Notes under the pieces: model-generated
What the model saw: only the letters and a program-made list of their open reading frames with translations
The model's database searches: none
What the model was told of the DNA's origin: nothing
Shown: positions 20,100-29,913 of the stretch, piece after piece
Layout: each line of letters begins with the position of its first letter
How positions within the stretch are numbered: the stretch's first letter is position 1
Source: Anthracocystis setariae
Taxonomy: Eukaryota > Basidiomycota > Ustilaginomycetes > Ustilaginales > Ustilaginaceae
Reading direction: 5' to 3'
Length of the DNA: 64,000 nt
Assembly (NCBI GenBank): GCA_928724745.1
Contig: CAKMXJ010000008.1
Span: 496,001-560,000, forward strand
Program-made: the position numbers and the translations under genes

Positions 20100-21029
20100 C
20101 TCAGCCAAATAAGGTTTCCACCAATCTTCGAAGCTTGTGTACTCAATCGGCACTCCATATTCCTCCAAGACACTGGTGTCGAGTTTGCAATGCCTTGGTC
20201 TTGCGGTGGCAGCCATCGGATCCGCCTCGTACTCTGGATCCAACAGATCCGTTCTCGTTTCGAAACCGACCGAGTTGGCAATACGGCTCAGCACAAGGCA
20301 CATGTCGTACTTTGTCATGGCTTCCTTGGCGCTGAAATGAGTGATTGGAGGTAGCGGTGTGGAAGTCTCTTGGTAGACGGCGGCGAGTTTGAGTATGGCT
20401 TTGGCGACATCGCTGACGTTGGTGGGGTAGCGAACTGCGTACGCATCGCATTTTTTGGGAGTCGTGGAGCCTTCAGGAGGCTGGATGGCGTTGAGGAGCA
20501 CGTTGACGGCAGACTCATCGTTGGTGATTGTTTTTCCGTACAAGACTGGGACTCGAAGGTTGGTGAAATGGCCAGGCTTGGCGTGTTGTGCAACAGCTCG
20601 CTCACCTTGGAGTTTGCTTACTCCATATGCATTGAGCGGATTTGGATGATTATCGACTTTGTATGGCGGCTTGGTGCCATCAAAGACATAGTCAGTCGAG
20701 ATATTGATCAAAAGAGGCACCTTGTCCAGCTTGGATGCAACAGTAGCGATGTGAGCGGGCGCATCGACGTTGATGGCTTGGGATGCTGCTGGATCGTTCT
20801 CGACGATATCTGGACGACGCTCGGCGGCGGTGTGATAGATGACATCGGGCTTGAACTCGTTCAGACACGCTTCAACGGCAGACGGATCGGTGAGGTCGAG
20901 TTTGACGAGGTTCTTGGAGGGGTCTGAGCGGGAGAATGCGAGCGCCCTCGTGTCGTAGCCTTTCTCGATGCATTGCTGGTGGACCGAACGACCGAGAAGG
21001 CCGGATGCTCCGGTGACGAGCACCTTCAT
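20067..21029 (-). CDS. RmlD/MAT2B-like NAD(P)-binding reductase family protein
   Basis: A 320-residue Rossmann-fold protein of the extended short-chain dehydrogenase superfamily. It starts Met-Lys-Val-Leu-Val-Thr-Gly-Ala-Ser-Gly-Leu-Leu-Gly, the GxxGxxG nucleotide-binding motif. Further marks are Asp-Leu-Thr-Asp (about 45-48), Asn-Ile-Ser-Thr-Asp-Tyr-Val-Phe-Asp-Gly (about 109-118) and a Tyr-Gly-x-Ser-Lys catalytic-type pair. The pattern fits dTDP-4-dehydrorhamnose reductase (RmlD) and its eukaryotic relative MAT2B, the regulatory beta subunit of methionine adenosyltransferase. In a fungus without other rhamnose genes nearby, MAT2B-like is the better guess, but the substrate is unknown. The annotated C-terminus (after Trp-Trp-Lys-Pro-Tyr-Leu-Ala-Glu) carries only ten more residues and begins exactly at a GTACGT donor-like sequence, so the gene may splice into VPS5. 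Confidence 0.85.
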   Translation of the reverse strand: MKVLVTGASGLLGRSVHQQCIEKGYDTRALAFSRSDPSKNLVKLDLTDPSAVEACLNEFKPDVIYHTAAERRPDIVENDPAASQAINVDAPAHIATVASKLDKVPLLINISTDYVFDGTKPPYKVDNHPNPLNAYGVSKLQGERAVAQHAKPGHFTNLRVPVLYGKTITNDESAVNVLLNAIQPPEGSTTPKKCDAYAVRYPTNVSDVAKAILKLAAVYQETSTPLPPITHFSAKEAMTKYDMCLVLSRIANSVGFETRTDLLDPEYEADPMAATARPRHCKLDTSVLEEYGVPIEYTSFEDWWKPYLAEVRMQMVRTES

Positions 21030-21589
21030 CGTCGCTACACTGATTTGGACCGGTTCTGGACAGGCTCAGAAGCCGGCGATGAAAGTTGCAAGCCGCCGCA
21101 AGGACACGGAGATGTAGCTTTGAAGGTAGCGGGATGGGGCCGATAGCTCGAGGACAGCCAGAAAAGTCGATCCGAGCCAAAAGAATCACCAAGAATGGTG
21201 TGAAAGCAAGGAAGGTCGGAACAGTTGCGATCGAAGGTGATGATCGTTGGAAAGGTGACCAACTACATTCTGTGAACCCCAACATTGGCCCCGGCACAGC
21301 GAAGCGGAGCGTTCTCCGTGCACGCAACCCGACACGCGTCAAATCTCCACACAGCGAGGCCCGAGCTTCAGTAGTGTAGTGTTCTTGACTTTGGGTCATC
21401 TTCTGGCGGCTACTGCCCGATGCCTCAGTTCAAACACACAGCAAGACGGATTTCGTCCGATTATCCAGAAAGAGTGAAATGGAATATGCTTGAATCGACG
21501 TGGGCGACGCAGCCTCTTGGCATCTTGTCGGAACATCCGCACCATTCACATAGACGGAACATCCGAGACGACGCTATAGACGTAGAAGC
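21030..21589. promoter_or_regulatory. divergent promoter region, MAT2B-like / HAD phosphatase
   Basis: A 560-bp gap between divergent start codons. It has no convincing ORF, TATA box or RNA gene. Promoters of both genes must lie here. Confidence 0.5.
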
Positions 21590-22619
21590 ATGTCGGAAGC
21601 AAAAAAGCCAATCGCAAACATCAAGGCCGTCCTATTCGACATGGACGGTCTGCTGATCGATTCGGAAGGAATTTACACCACCGTTGTCAACGACCTAATC
21701 AGGCCGTACGGAAAGGAACAGACTTGGGAGATCAAGGCCAATCTGATGGGCAAGCCCGAACGTGAAGCTACATGTGAGTATCGCTCCACCTTATGTGAAC
21801 TAGGTGCATCATATTGATATTGCAACTTTCTTGCGACAACCCAACTCAATGCAACAGTAACGCTGCTATCCTCACTGTGGCCACCTACTAAGCCTGGCGA
21901 GTTGTACGGCTCCGATTGTCCTTTCGCCATCGATACCTTCCTCAAAGATCGCAACGAGGTTCTGCTCAAAGCGTTTGAGAACGTTCCGCAGATGGCGGGC
22001 GCACAACGCCTCGTTCAGCATCTTTACAAACACGATATCCCCATCTGTGTTGCTACGGGCAGCAAGCGCAGAAACTATGAGATCAAGACAGCTCGTCATA
22101 CCGACCTCTTCGGCCCCTTTGGCGATCGCGTTATCTGCGGTGACGATGCAAGACTCACTCGCGGAAAGCCTTTCCCGGACATCTTCCTGTTGGCTGCAAG
22201 ACAGGGTCTGCTCAGCAAACACGCCAACGAACAAGCGACCACGCAAAAGTTGGGCCAAGACTGGACCCAAAACTTGCGCGAAGTGGGACAACAATTTGAT
22301 GGAGACTCCAACCTCAAAGGCGGCGAGTCGAGTATCTTGGTGTTCGAAGATGCCAAACCTGGAGTCCAGGCTGCCAAGGCAGCTGGGATGCATGGTGAGT
22401 ACTCGACCCAATTCTTTCCCTTGTCGTCACTTTATGCTAACTAGCTTAACTTCTAACCCATTTTCTGACTCTTTGACCCATGCAGTCGTCTGGGTTCCAG
22501 ACGCCAACCTTCGAGCCCTATTCCCCAACGAAGAGCTAGGTGCTTCACAAACGATCAACTCGTTGCTCGATTTCGATCCCACCGACTGGGGCCTGCCCCC
22601 CTTCCAAGACGCCAAGTAG
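21590..22619 (+). CDS. HAD-superfamily phosphatase, HDHD1/GS1 type (three exons)
   Basis: Exons 21590-21773, 21858-22394 and 22486-22619 are joined across introns of 84 and 91 nt with GTGAGT donors and CAG acceptors, giving 284 residues. Motif I is Leu-Phe-Asp-Met-Asp-Gly-Leu-Leu-Ile-Asp-Ser-Glu, with the nucleophilic Asp and the acid/base Asp two residues on. Motif II is Val-Ala-Thr-Gly-Ser, motif III Lys-Pro-Phe-Pro-Asp-Ile-Phe, and motif IV Val-Phe-Glu-Asp-Ala, which binds Mg2+. The helical cap lies between motifs I and II. The closest characterised types are pseudouridine-5'-phosphatase (HDHD1) and the GPP/DOG sugar-phosphatases; the Asp-Gly-Leu-Leu-Ile-Asp-Ser-Glu form fits HDHD1/GS1 better. 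The substrate remains inferred. An insertion of about 40 Gln/Asn-rich residues lies between motifs III and IV. The 3' end converges with the PP5 gene. Confidence 0.92.
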
Positions 22620-22898
22620 GTTCATCGCCGCATGGGTAATCTTCTCGAAGTCACATGCCATAGACGTTGGCAGAGGAAATGTTGAACGTTTGCATTGTAA
22701 AAGTATAGAGTACAGAGGACTAATGGGAGCAAAGTTGGTTCCGATCTAGCATTGTGGCTTCCGTCGAAGCTTTACGGGTTAGCAGATTGCGGTGTATTGA
22801 TCAAAAGATCCATGCTTTTAAGATATCGAACAGAGTCGGGAGGGATGGTTCTTGCCAGCCCGTACAGCACCAGCAAGCATCTTTCTGGGGGGGGGTGT

Positions 22899-24638
22899 TT
22901 ACATGCCAAGCATGCCGTTCATGGCATTACCAACGTACGCCATGGGCTTGATGTTGGGATGCGGCTGAGCCTCAAACACAGTCCAGCCGATGCTACCCTT
23001 GTCATCAATGCGAGCAAATGCGCCCAGGTTGCCGGTCGAATCGCAATAGTTGGGAGCAGAGAAGATGGTGCAGCATCGACCCTCGTGTTCCTCCTCGTAC
23101 CCTCCCATGCGCACCTCGTGACTGCGCAACACAGCCGTGATGCCGTTGAGCTCGCACCATGCCTTGGTAATATCGGGACCAAAGCCGAGACCGACTCCAC
23201 GTTTCGAAGGACCACGACCGAGCGCCGTCTGAGGATCACTCCAGAGCAACTCCATCATCAAACCCGCTTGGCCGGGCTGACCAAGCTTGAAGCGATCAAT
23301 GGCTCTGATATCGTCAAGAGTGACGCCATCTTTAGAGAAGAGTCCACCGTGAACGACAAAGAAACGTTTGCGGCCGGTTTCCTTGTCGACGATAGGCTCC
23401 CTTTGAGCGATCGAGTAGATGGCGGGCAGCTCATCGCCAGTGAGAGGAGGCTTGGTGGCCGAAAGCAGCGTAGCCAGCGGCAAAGCGACAAAGACCTGGG
23501 TGAAAAGCTTGAAGGTGAGATCGCCGCCAAACTTGGCCTTGCACTCTCCCTCGAAGCCATACACCTTGTTCATTTCCGAGGTTTCGTGGTTGCCGCGGTT
23601 GATGAGCGTGGTCTTGGGGTACAGCCACTTGTATGCGAAAATGGTCAAGGCAATCTCGACCGACCACGAGCCTCGATCGACAAAGTCGCCGTTGAAGAGG
23701 AGCGCATGTTTGTCACTTGGCTTGCCAGTCTTGTTCATCAAGTGAATAAAGTCGAAGAACTGACCGTGGGTGTCGCCAATGACGTCGACCGTGGTATCCT
23801 CAGCAACTTGGTACTCGACCAACGATGGTTCCTGCTGAAGCGCACGGAACGCACCGAGGATGATTTGCCACGAGTATCGGTTGTGCAACTTGCCGCCGTT
23901 CTTGAAGTGTTCCACCATCTTATCGATGAAATCCTGGTCGATCTTGCCGAGATGTTTGGTTTCTTCGTCATCGCCATCAGCGAGACGAGGACCGTCGTAC
24001 GAGTCAGGTACGACAGAGCCACCCGAACCTTCCTTGAGATTGGACTCGACCGTGTCAGCAGCCTTGACGCCCTCGGAGACCTTGATAGCTTTCTCGAATT
24101 CAAGTCGTCGAATGAGTTTGACAGTAGCCTCGAGTTGCGCCTTGACCGAAGCGTTTTTGGGTTCCAGCTGTGCTACCGTTTTGAGATCGGGCAAGGCAGA
24201 CTTGGGATCCAAAATGCTAAGATGGGCACTAGCCCTGCGGAAGTAGGCCTTGGAGAACTTGGAATCGAGCTGGATCGCCTTGGTAGCATCTTCTATCGCA
24301 AGACCGTGCTGCTCGAGCTTGAGCTCGCATGCGGCACGATTGCTGTAGAACGCGGGAACCGAAGGATCGAGAGCGATGGCTAGACCGTATTGGTGCTTGG
24401 CAGCATCGTATTGACCAGCGAGGAAAAGCCTGTTGCCCTCATCTTTGAGAGATCCTGCTTTGGCTTGCCTCTCTTCGACTGGAAGCGCAATATCTTCTCT
24501 GGAGGGCGAAGGAGGAACGTCGGCGGAAGTGGCGGATGCCTGGTCGAGGTGAGTCACGTCCGTGTTAACCGAAGAGACGGACGCTACGGGAGAAGATGGC
24601 GCAGTCGAGCTGCTAGATGAAGACGCCTCGTTAGACAT
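22899..24638 (-). CDS. PPT1: serine/threonine protein phosphatase 5 (TPR-PPP)
   Basis: A 579-residue protein (start Met at 24638) of the PP5/Ppt1 family. After a Ser-rich N-terminus, three TPR repeats at about residues 60-170 carry the Lys-Asp-Glu-Gly-Asn and Asn-Arg-Ala-Ala residues that bind the EEVD tails of Hsp90/Hsp70. The metallophosphatase domain (about 255-560) shows Gly-Asp-Thr-His-Gly-Gln, Gly-Asp-Phe-Val-Asp-Arg-Gly, Gly-Asn-His-Glu, and Arg-Ser-His-Glu-Val-Arg, all metal-binding or catalytic signatures. It dephosphorylates Hsp90, Cdc37 and client proteins in cytosol and nucleus. The TPRs normally autoinhibit the enzyme. A hydrophilic linker of about 70 residues between the TPRs and the catalytic domain is longer than in human PP5 (499 residues). 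An in-frame Met 15 codons upstream is less likely as the start. Intronless. Confidence 0.96.
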   Translation of the reverse strand: MSNEASSSSSSTAPSSPVASVSSVNTDVTHLDQASATSADVPPSPSREDIALPVEERQAKAGSLKDEGNRLFLAGQYDAAKHQYGLAIALDPSVPAFYSNRAACELKLEQHGLAIEDATKAIQLDSKFSKAYFRRASAHLSILDPKSALPDLKTVAQLEPKNASVKAQLEATVKLIRRLEFEKAIKVSEGVKAADTVESNLKEGSGGSVVPDSYDGPRLADGDDEETKHLGKIDQDFIDKMVEHFKNGGKLHNRYSWQIILGAFRALQQEPSLVEYQVAEDTTVDVIGDTHGQFFDFIHLMNKTGKPSDKHALLFNGDFVDRGSWSVEIALTIFAYKWLYPKTTLINRGNHETSEMNKVYGFEGECKAKFGGDLTFKLFTQVFVALPLATLLSATKPPLTGDELPAIYSIAQREPIVDKETGRKRFFVVHGGLFSKDGVTLDDIRAIDRFKLGQPGQAGLMMELLWSDPQTALGRGPSKRGVGLGFGPDITKAWCELNGITAVLRSHEVRMGGYEEEHEGRCCTIFSAPNYCDSTGNLGAFARIDDKGSIGWTVFEAQPHPNIKPMAYVGNAMNGMLGM

Positions 24639-25461
24639 TCTTCTATGAGCTATCGAACGCACGCCGATGGGGGTTTCAACCAAGGACGAAAGACGAGTGA
24701 TTTCTAGTTCGAGCGATCAAATGCACTGAAACGGGGCTGAACAAGGTTCGGATGAACGTGCGGTTTTCCGAATCCAGCTGTGTGTCGGCCAATCCGTATC
24801 AGGGACAACAAGAGGGGGCAGCGATTAGTTCGATGGTGGCGTGATGTGAGGCCAGCAACAAGGAGAGAAGGCTTGGCTTCGTCGTCGGCTGAATGCCGAA
24901 TCGTGTGTATTTGCTGAGTCTGAGAAGTGCGATGTGCCATCGATCCTCTCCACACTCGCAAAGACTGATTTTCTTCCGGCACAGAGTCACGGAGCGGTGA
25001 GAAACAAAGCGCAGACTGGAATTTTTTTAGAGCTTTCTGTCGGGCTCTCTAAACAATTTTCTTTTCTTTGCCTAGATTCGTCTCTGTTAGCATCCAAACA
25101 AGCTAACATGCGAAGTTTCGAGCGCTGCATACTACCACTCTACTACTACTGTATATCTTTTTAAAACCCTCCACAGCGGTGCAGCGCGCGGTCAGGCCGA
25201 GATGACGAGGACCCTGAAACGCGTAGAAAGCCAAAGCAGCATGCTTTCTACCTGTCAAGAACCTCGTCAAGTAGCAGCATTTCATCAAAGCGCACCGCTT
25301 CTCTCGACGAATCATCCCCTCGTGGCTGGCCTCACCTTGCGGATTGACGGGTGAGAGGAGAGCTGAGGCATCTTCAAACCCCATTCACCCGTCCAGGTGC
25401 TGCTCTAACCCTTCAATGTCTTGCAGCGCCTGCACATTCGCGCAATACCACTTCGACCATC
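24639..25461. promoter_or_regulatory. divergent promoter region, PP5 / unknown large protein
   Basis: An 823-bp gap between divergent start codons with AT-rich patches around 25020-25070 and 25130-25165. I see no small gene. The plus frame is open from 25351 into the next gene but is probably leader. Confidence 0.5.
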
Positions 25462-28400
25462 ATGGCTCGCGATAGCTCCCGGGATCGATTCAATTCGTCG
25501 ACTGCTTTCCCGGCAAGTCAACCGGCACCTTGTCGTACCGAGCGTCTCTTTCGTGGCTCCGCTTCACCCTCCGATGACCTGCCAGCATCCTCGCCCGAGC
25601 CGGTTCCGTCAACGTCCACGCATCAACCAACGCTGTCCAGCAACAGCCAAATAGATGAGGACGCTGCTCGTAGGGCTCGTCGCCAAAAGCGCAGGGAGGA
25701 ACAAGCGTACCAAGTCAAAGGTTGGGAGAACCTGTACGGCGGTGGCGGAAGCAAGCCCGTCTTTGCCTATCCTTCATCAAAGCGGCATACACAGAGATCT
25801 GCCCGCTCGAGAAGCAGATCGAATACTCCCAACGATAAGGCGCTGCCATCCTCAAGCGCTCCTGTCTCAGGGCAAACTTCTGGCTCTATATCATCGTCCG
25901 TTGGTCTAGGCAAACGCAAGGCATCGTCGCCGTCCTTACAATCCAACCTCAAGAAAAGTGCAACCGTAGCCCCATCTCAGACACCGGCCACCATCAACGA
26001 GGAATCGGATGAAGATTTCGAGATTGTCAGCTTCAGGCCGGCTGAAAAACGTACCCGAGTCGATCCTAGTGTCAAAGCTTCACCATCGCACATTGAGCCT
26101 CGCCCGCCAAGTCGAACTCCTGACCCCCCGCTTGCACGCCGCCCCATTGGTCGAGCGTCATCAGCGGTGCAAGAAGCTATAGGGAAATCTAGGACCCCAG
26201 TCCCGATCGACTATCAAGGTTTCACGACTACTTCTGCCACTTCCGTTCCCCGCAGTACGCGCGAACGAAGCACGTCCAGCAATCATACCTCTGCCGAGCT
26301 CAGTCCGCAAGAAATCGAAGAGCTGATCAAGAGCGCTGATCATCAGTTCACCCAAGGATCGACGCTAACAGATCACGTCCGCAGCGTCGTGCACGACTAC
26401 TTGGAGAGTGTCGACGCATCCACCCCTGAACACGCCGATGTCCTACAACTCGAAATCGAGCTCAAATTCTTGGGCGCAAGCCCGACCATTGGCGAGATCC
26501 GTAGGGTGACCCAGTCGCAGTCGGTACCGCGCGGCCTTGCGCAAAGGCTCGCCAAAGTCTTTCGCGCTTGGCGCTCATTTCTTTTGCGCACCCTTGTCGC
26601 TCAACATTCCGCATCAGCGGCGACCACGGCATCAGGCTCGATCACTTCACCCGCCCCTGCTGCTTCGACAGCTATCGAGTCGAACGCACACGAGGAGGTC
26701 GATGAGTTCGTCGTCGATGAGCTGCTCGAACCTTCAGCCGAGATTGTTGAGAATACCACGGCAATAGGAGGAAACGCTGCATCTCTCAACGCTGCTCCAG
26801 CTTCCACAAACGAGAAGACGACGACGAAAGCAGCCTCACAGCGCCATGACGAGCCATGTACGCAAAGTGTTGGTGCGACTACGCCCATGGATATCGTTCG
26901 TTCCGACGAGGCTGCGGCCAACGAGATCGCGCCAAACGGTGGAGAGGATCGCAACGCAACGATCGAGGCCAACTATGATGCATCTGGAGCCAGTCCAGAC
27001 ACCGCAGATTCATCGCAAGCGTTTGGTACGCCGCCTGAAGAGCCAGACGAGCTGGCGGACGAGCAAGTCGAAGAAGCTACACAGTTCCCGGCAAGCGCTA
27101 CATCCTTGGCAGAAAGTACGGAGCAGCCAATCCCTAAGAAGGGGGCTGCTGCCGACAGTTCAACAGTTACCGAGGACGACGCTACCGTTGCGAAAGAGGT
27201 TGCTTCTGGCGAGCTAACAGACAATAGCACGCAGGCAGACATGGGCAGACAACCTGGTGCTATTGTTTCGGACTCGTATGAAGGTCGATCCCATGCCGAC
27301 GAACAGGAGCAGGCCGAGGAACTTACAAGCAAAAATGTTGAACACGGCGGCAAGGCTGCTGAGGACACCGAGACACAAAGTGGGGCCCACGCCCAAGCTC
27401 ACGTCAACAACTCGCCTTCCATTGCGCGCGCTCAAGTCGCAGTCAGCCCCTTAACTGAATTGTCGCCGCTCCATGCTGTGCCAGACACAACCGCTCCACC
27501 CCCCGAGTCGGATGTGTTGCTTATGGCCTCGGCAAGCGCTAATGTGGCGACGACCCCGCCACTCACACCAGGTGCAGAATTCTCTGACATCATTGATCTC
27601 AGACCGACTGGTCCGAATAGCACCGGTACAACGCAGGAAGGCGTCGCGCGCACCCTCGAAGAGCAAGGTTCGACCTCTGTAGCACCGCAGCAAGCTGCAT
27701 CTACGAGCGAAAATATCCAGACCGGTCCAGCTGAAAGCCACCCTGACACTTGCTATCACGCCACTGCCAATAATTCTGCCCACAACGCTGTCGACGCTTT
27801 GATGAAGGCGCATACCGCGGCGCTGGCGGAAACGAACGCCGACGTTGCCACCGCTGTTCCGAACCAGGCGACCGTTGGTGGCACGTTCGAAGCACTCATG
27901 AACGCTCACACTGCTCCCGTAGCTGAGGCGGGCGGAACCACCGCACCTGAAGAAGAACGATCGGCAACGGCTGCTGGTGTTCGCGACGACGATACTCCAG
28001 CACCTATCGACGAGCCAGAAGCTGAACATGGCCAGGATCGAGCGTCTCGAGCGGTGAGCCAGGCAGCTTCTGACACACCGACCACGGGCAAAGGCAAGAA
28101 GACGATCAATGATCGCATGAAAGTGATGCTCAGAGATCTCGCGAGCGTCACTGGACGCAAATCGTCGTACAGTACGATTCAAAAGCTCAAGCCGCTTCGG
28201 GCAGGATTGTCAACACCGCGCACCGTGGCGGATCTTGTGGAGAACTGGCAGGCTCCGACCAAGATGATCCCTTGGATCTGTTTGCAGGAGCTCGGTCCGA
28301 ACATCTTCCACAAGAGGGCGAAGGAGTACATGGGTCTGTCGATGGATGAGCTCGTTGATAGAGCCTCGAGTACCCGGTCTGTCCAGCATCTGCGGAAACT

Positions 28401-29775
28401 GCCCGAGAGGGTGTTGACGAGGGCGGTGATGGAGTTCCCAAGAGTGCCGCATATGTTGGCTTGTTGGGATGGGGAGAGGAAGAAGTATTTCACATCGCGC
28501 GGGTTGCCCGAGCCGACGGATACGATGCCAGAGTTTAGATTTATGGATCGAGATCCAGGCAGTGCGCAAGTTCGTCCGCCTTCCATGGTGAGTCCACAGG
28601 AGGCTCGGGAGAGAAGCTCGTCGGCCACGGCAGCTCAGGTGGTGACGATGATGCCGACTTCGGCGCTAGCTACAACGCAGCCTCGATTGCAGGATTCGAA
28701 GCAGCATTTGTCACCAATCGCACCAGCGCTCGTTCCCGACCAGGCCGCTGTGGGTCCATTGGACACGTTGACTCAACGACAACAGCTCATGATGGATCCC
28801 AGAGTACGAGCACTTGCGTCTCAAATCCTGCGGAACCAAAATCTGTTGCCTGCAGGAGATGTCGCCACCTGTCCGCTACAGCATATCGAAGCACAGCTGG
28901 GACAGCATTACCATGTGCAAAACCCTACCACGGCTGGTGCGCCATCGGTTCTACCACATCCGCAGCAGCAGCAGCAGTCGATGGTTCAACAGGCGTTCGC
29001 CCACCAAGGCGGTGTGCTTCGGCATCATCCAGCAAATGCTGCGGTGCAGGAGCAGATGCATGGTCACGGAGGACAGCGCGAGCGGCAACATCAAGGGAGT
29101 CAGCTACGTGAGCGTCTGACGCAATTGGATGGGCGGCGGTCTGGGGAAGAGATTCGAGCGGAAGCGGAAAAGACGTTTGGCTTGTTCGTGTCGGATCCTG
29201 TGTCGCTAGCGGAGGATGTGCTTAGCAAGAGCGGGGTGAGTGATGAAGTGACGCGGAGGGGTTTCACTGCGATGGAGGTGATGCATGTGATTACGTATGC
29301 GATGAATGAACACCGGCAAGAGAGGGACACGGCTCGTAGGCAAGGGAGGGTGGATATGGCAGCCGAAGCGAGGTTTGCAAAGATGTCGAGCGTCCAAGCG
29401 TCGACGCAAAAGGTGCTTGGATGGACCAAAGTGCTCAAAGCGGTTCGTGAGGCGTTGCGGCAGACTTGTGAAGTCGAGATCCATCAGGGTGTCAAGAAGA
29501 GTTGGGAAGAGGTGTTGGTATCGACTCCCAAGTGGGAGCAGGAGGTGAGGCAGTTGTTGGAAGGAGAGTTGGCGTCTTGGCCGGTGTTGTCGAGGATGCA
29601 CCGGGAAAAGTTGGTTCAGAGGAAGGTGTTGAAGGCAAGCAGGAGTTTGGAAGAGGTGTTGGGTGGGTTGTGCGAGATGGGGGTGGCACGTGGGCCGGCA
29701 CATGACGAGGTCAATATGATGGCCAGGATCTGCTGCAAGCATATCATCGGCGAATTGGGCGAACGCCAAAGCTAG
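25462..29775 (+). CDS. large unidentified, mostly disordered protein
   Basis: A 1437-residue single-exon ORF (start Met at 25462). The first 880 residues are low-complexity, rich in Ser, Thr, Ala, Pro and Glu, with Arg/Lys/Ser nuclear-localisation-like clusters near residues 65-150 and an acidic Asp-Glu-Asp-Phe-Glu-Ile-Val-Ser motif near 183 that resembles a SUMO-interacting motif. A short direct repeat (Ala-Leu-Met-x-Ala-His-Thr-Ala) occurs twice near 780-820. Two more ordered blocks follow: about 880-1015, helical and Trp/Leu-containing, and about 1215-1437, helical and charged. They are separated by a Gln/His/Pro-rich linker with a Gln run. I recognise no domain. The block pattern suggests a nuclear scaffold or chromatin/transcription factor, but this is speculation. 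Length without stops, GC-rich third positions and the composed C-terminus support a real gene. Confidence 0.8.
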   Translation: MARDSSRDRFNSSTAFPASQPAPCRTERLFRGSASPSDDLPASSPEPVPSTSTHQPTLSSNSQIDEDAARRARRQKRREEQAYQVKGWENLYGGGGSKPVFAYPSSKRHTQRSARSRSRSNTPNDKALPSSSAPVSGQTSGSISSSVGLGKRKASSPSLQSNLKKSATVAPSQTPATINEESDEDFEIVSFRPAEKRTRVDPSVKASPSHIEPRPPSRTPDPPLARRPIGRASSAVQEAIGKSRTPVPIDYQGFTTTSATSVPRSTRERSTSSNHTSAELSPQEIEELIKSADHQFTQGSTLTDHVRSVVHDYLESVDASTPEHADVLQLEIELKFLGASPTIGEIRRVTQSQSVPRGLAQRLAKVFRAWRSFLLRTLVAQHSASAATTASGSITSPAPAASTAIESNAHEEVDEFVVDELLEPSAEIVENTTAIGGNAASLNAAPASTNEKTTTKAASQRHDEPCTQSVGATTPMDIVRSDEAAANEIAPNGGEDRNATIEANYDASGASPDTADSSQAFGTPPEEPDELADEQVEEATQFPASATSLAESTEQPIPKKGAAADSSTVTEDDATVAKEVASGELTDNSTQADMGRQPGAIVSDSYEGRSHADEQEQAEELTSKNVEHGGKAAEDTETQSGAHAQAHVNNSPSIARAQVAVSPLTELSPLHAVPDTTAPPPESDVLLMASASANVATTPPLTPGAEFSDIIDLRPTGPNSTGTTQEGVARTLEEQGSTSVAPQQAASTSENIQTGPAESHPDTCYHATANNSAHNAVDALMKAHTAALAETNADVATAVPNQATVGGTFEALMNAHTAPVAEAGGTTAPEEERSATAAGVRDDDTPAPIDEPEAEHGQDRASRAVSQAASDTPTTGKGKKTINDRMKVMLRDLASVTGRKSSYSTIQKLKPLRAGLSTPRTVADLVENWQAPTKMIPWICLQELGPNIFHKRAKEYMGLSMDELVDRASSTRSVQHLRKLPERVLTRAVMEFPRVPHMLACWDGERKKYFTSRGLPEPTDTMPEFRFMDRDPGSAQVRPPSMVSPQEARERSSSATAAQVVTMMPTSALATTQPRLQDSKQHLSPIAPALVPDQAAVGPLDTLTQRQQLMMDPRVRALASQILRNQNLLPAGDVATCPLQHIEAQLGQHYHVQNPTTAGAPSVLPHPQQQQQSMVQQAFAHQGGVLRHHPANAAVQEQMHGHGGQRERQHQGSQLRERLTQLDGRRSGEEIRAEAEKTFGLFVSDPVSLAEDVLSKSGVSDEVTRRGFTAMEVMHVITYAMNEHRQERDTARRQGRVDMAAEARFAKMSSVQASTQKVLGWTKVLKAVREALRQTCEVEIHQGVKKSWEEVLVSTPKWEQEVRQLLEGELASWPVLSRMHREKLVQRKVLKASRSLEEVLGGLCEMGVARGPAHDEVNMMARICCKHIIGELGERQS

Positions 29776-29913
29776 GCGCGGACCGTGGACCCCCGACGTA
29801 TAACACAGATCAACTCCGTACAGTATCAAACGCACAGCATCTTGGCAATCACTGATGGATGAACAAAGACAGAGCAAGACAAAGTTACAGTACACTACAT
29901 TTCAACAGAGACT

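Noticed and set aside
22752..24383. 543-codon open frame on the plus strand over PP5
   Set aside because: Antisense shadow of the conserved phosphatase gene; no domain pattern of its own.
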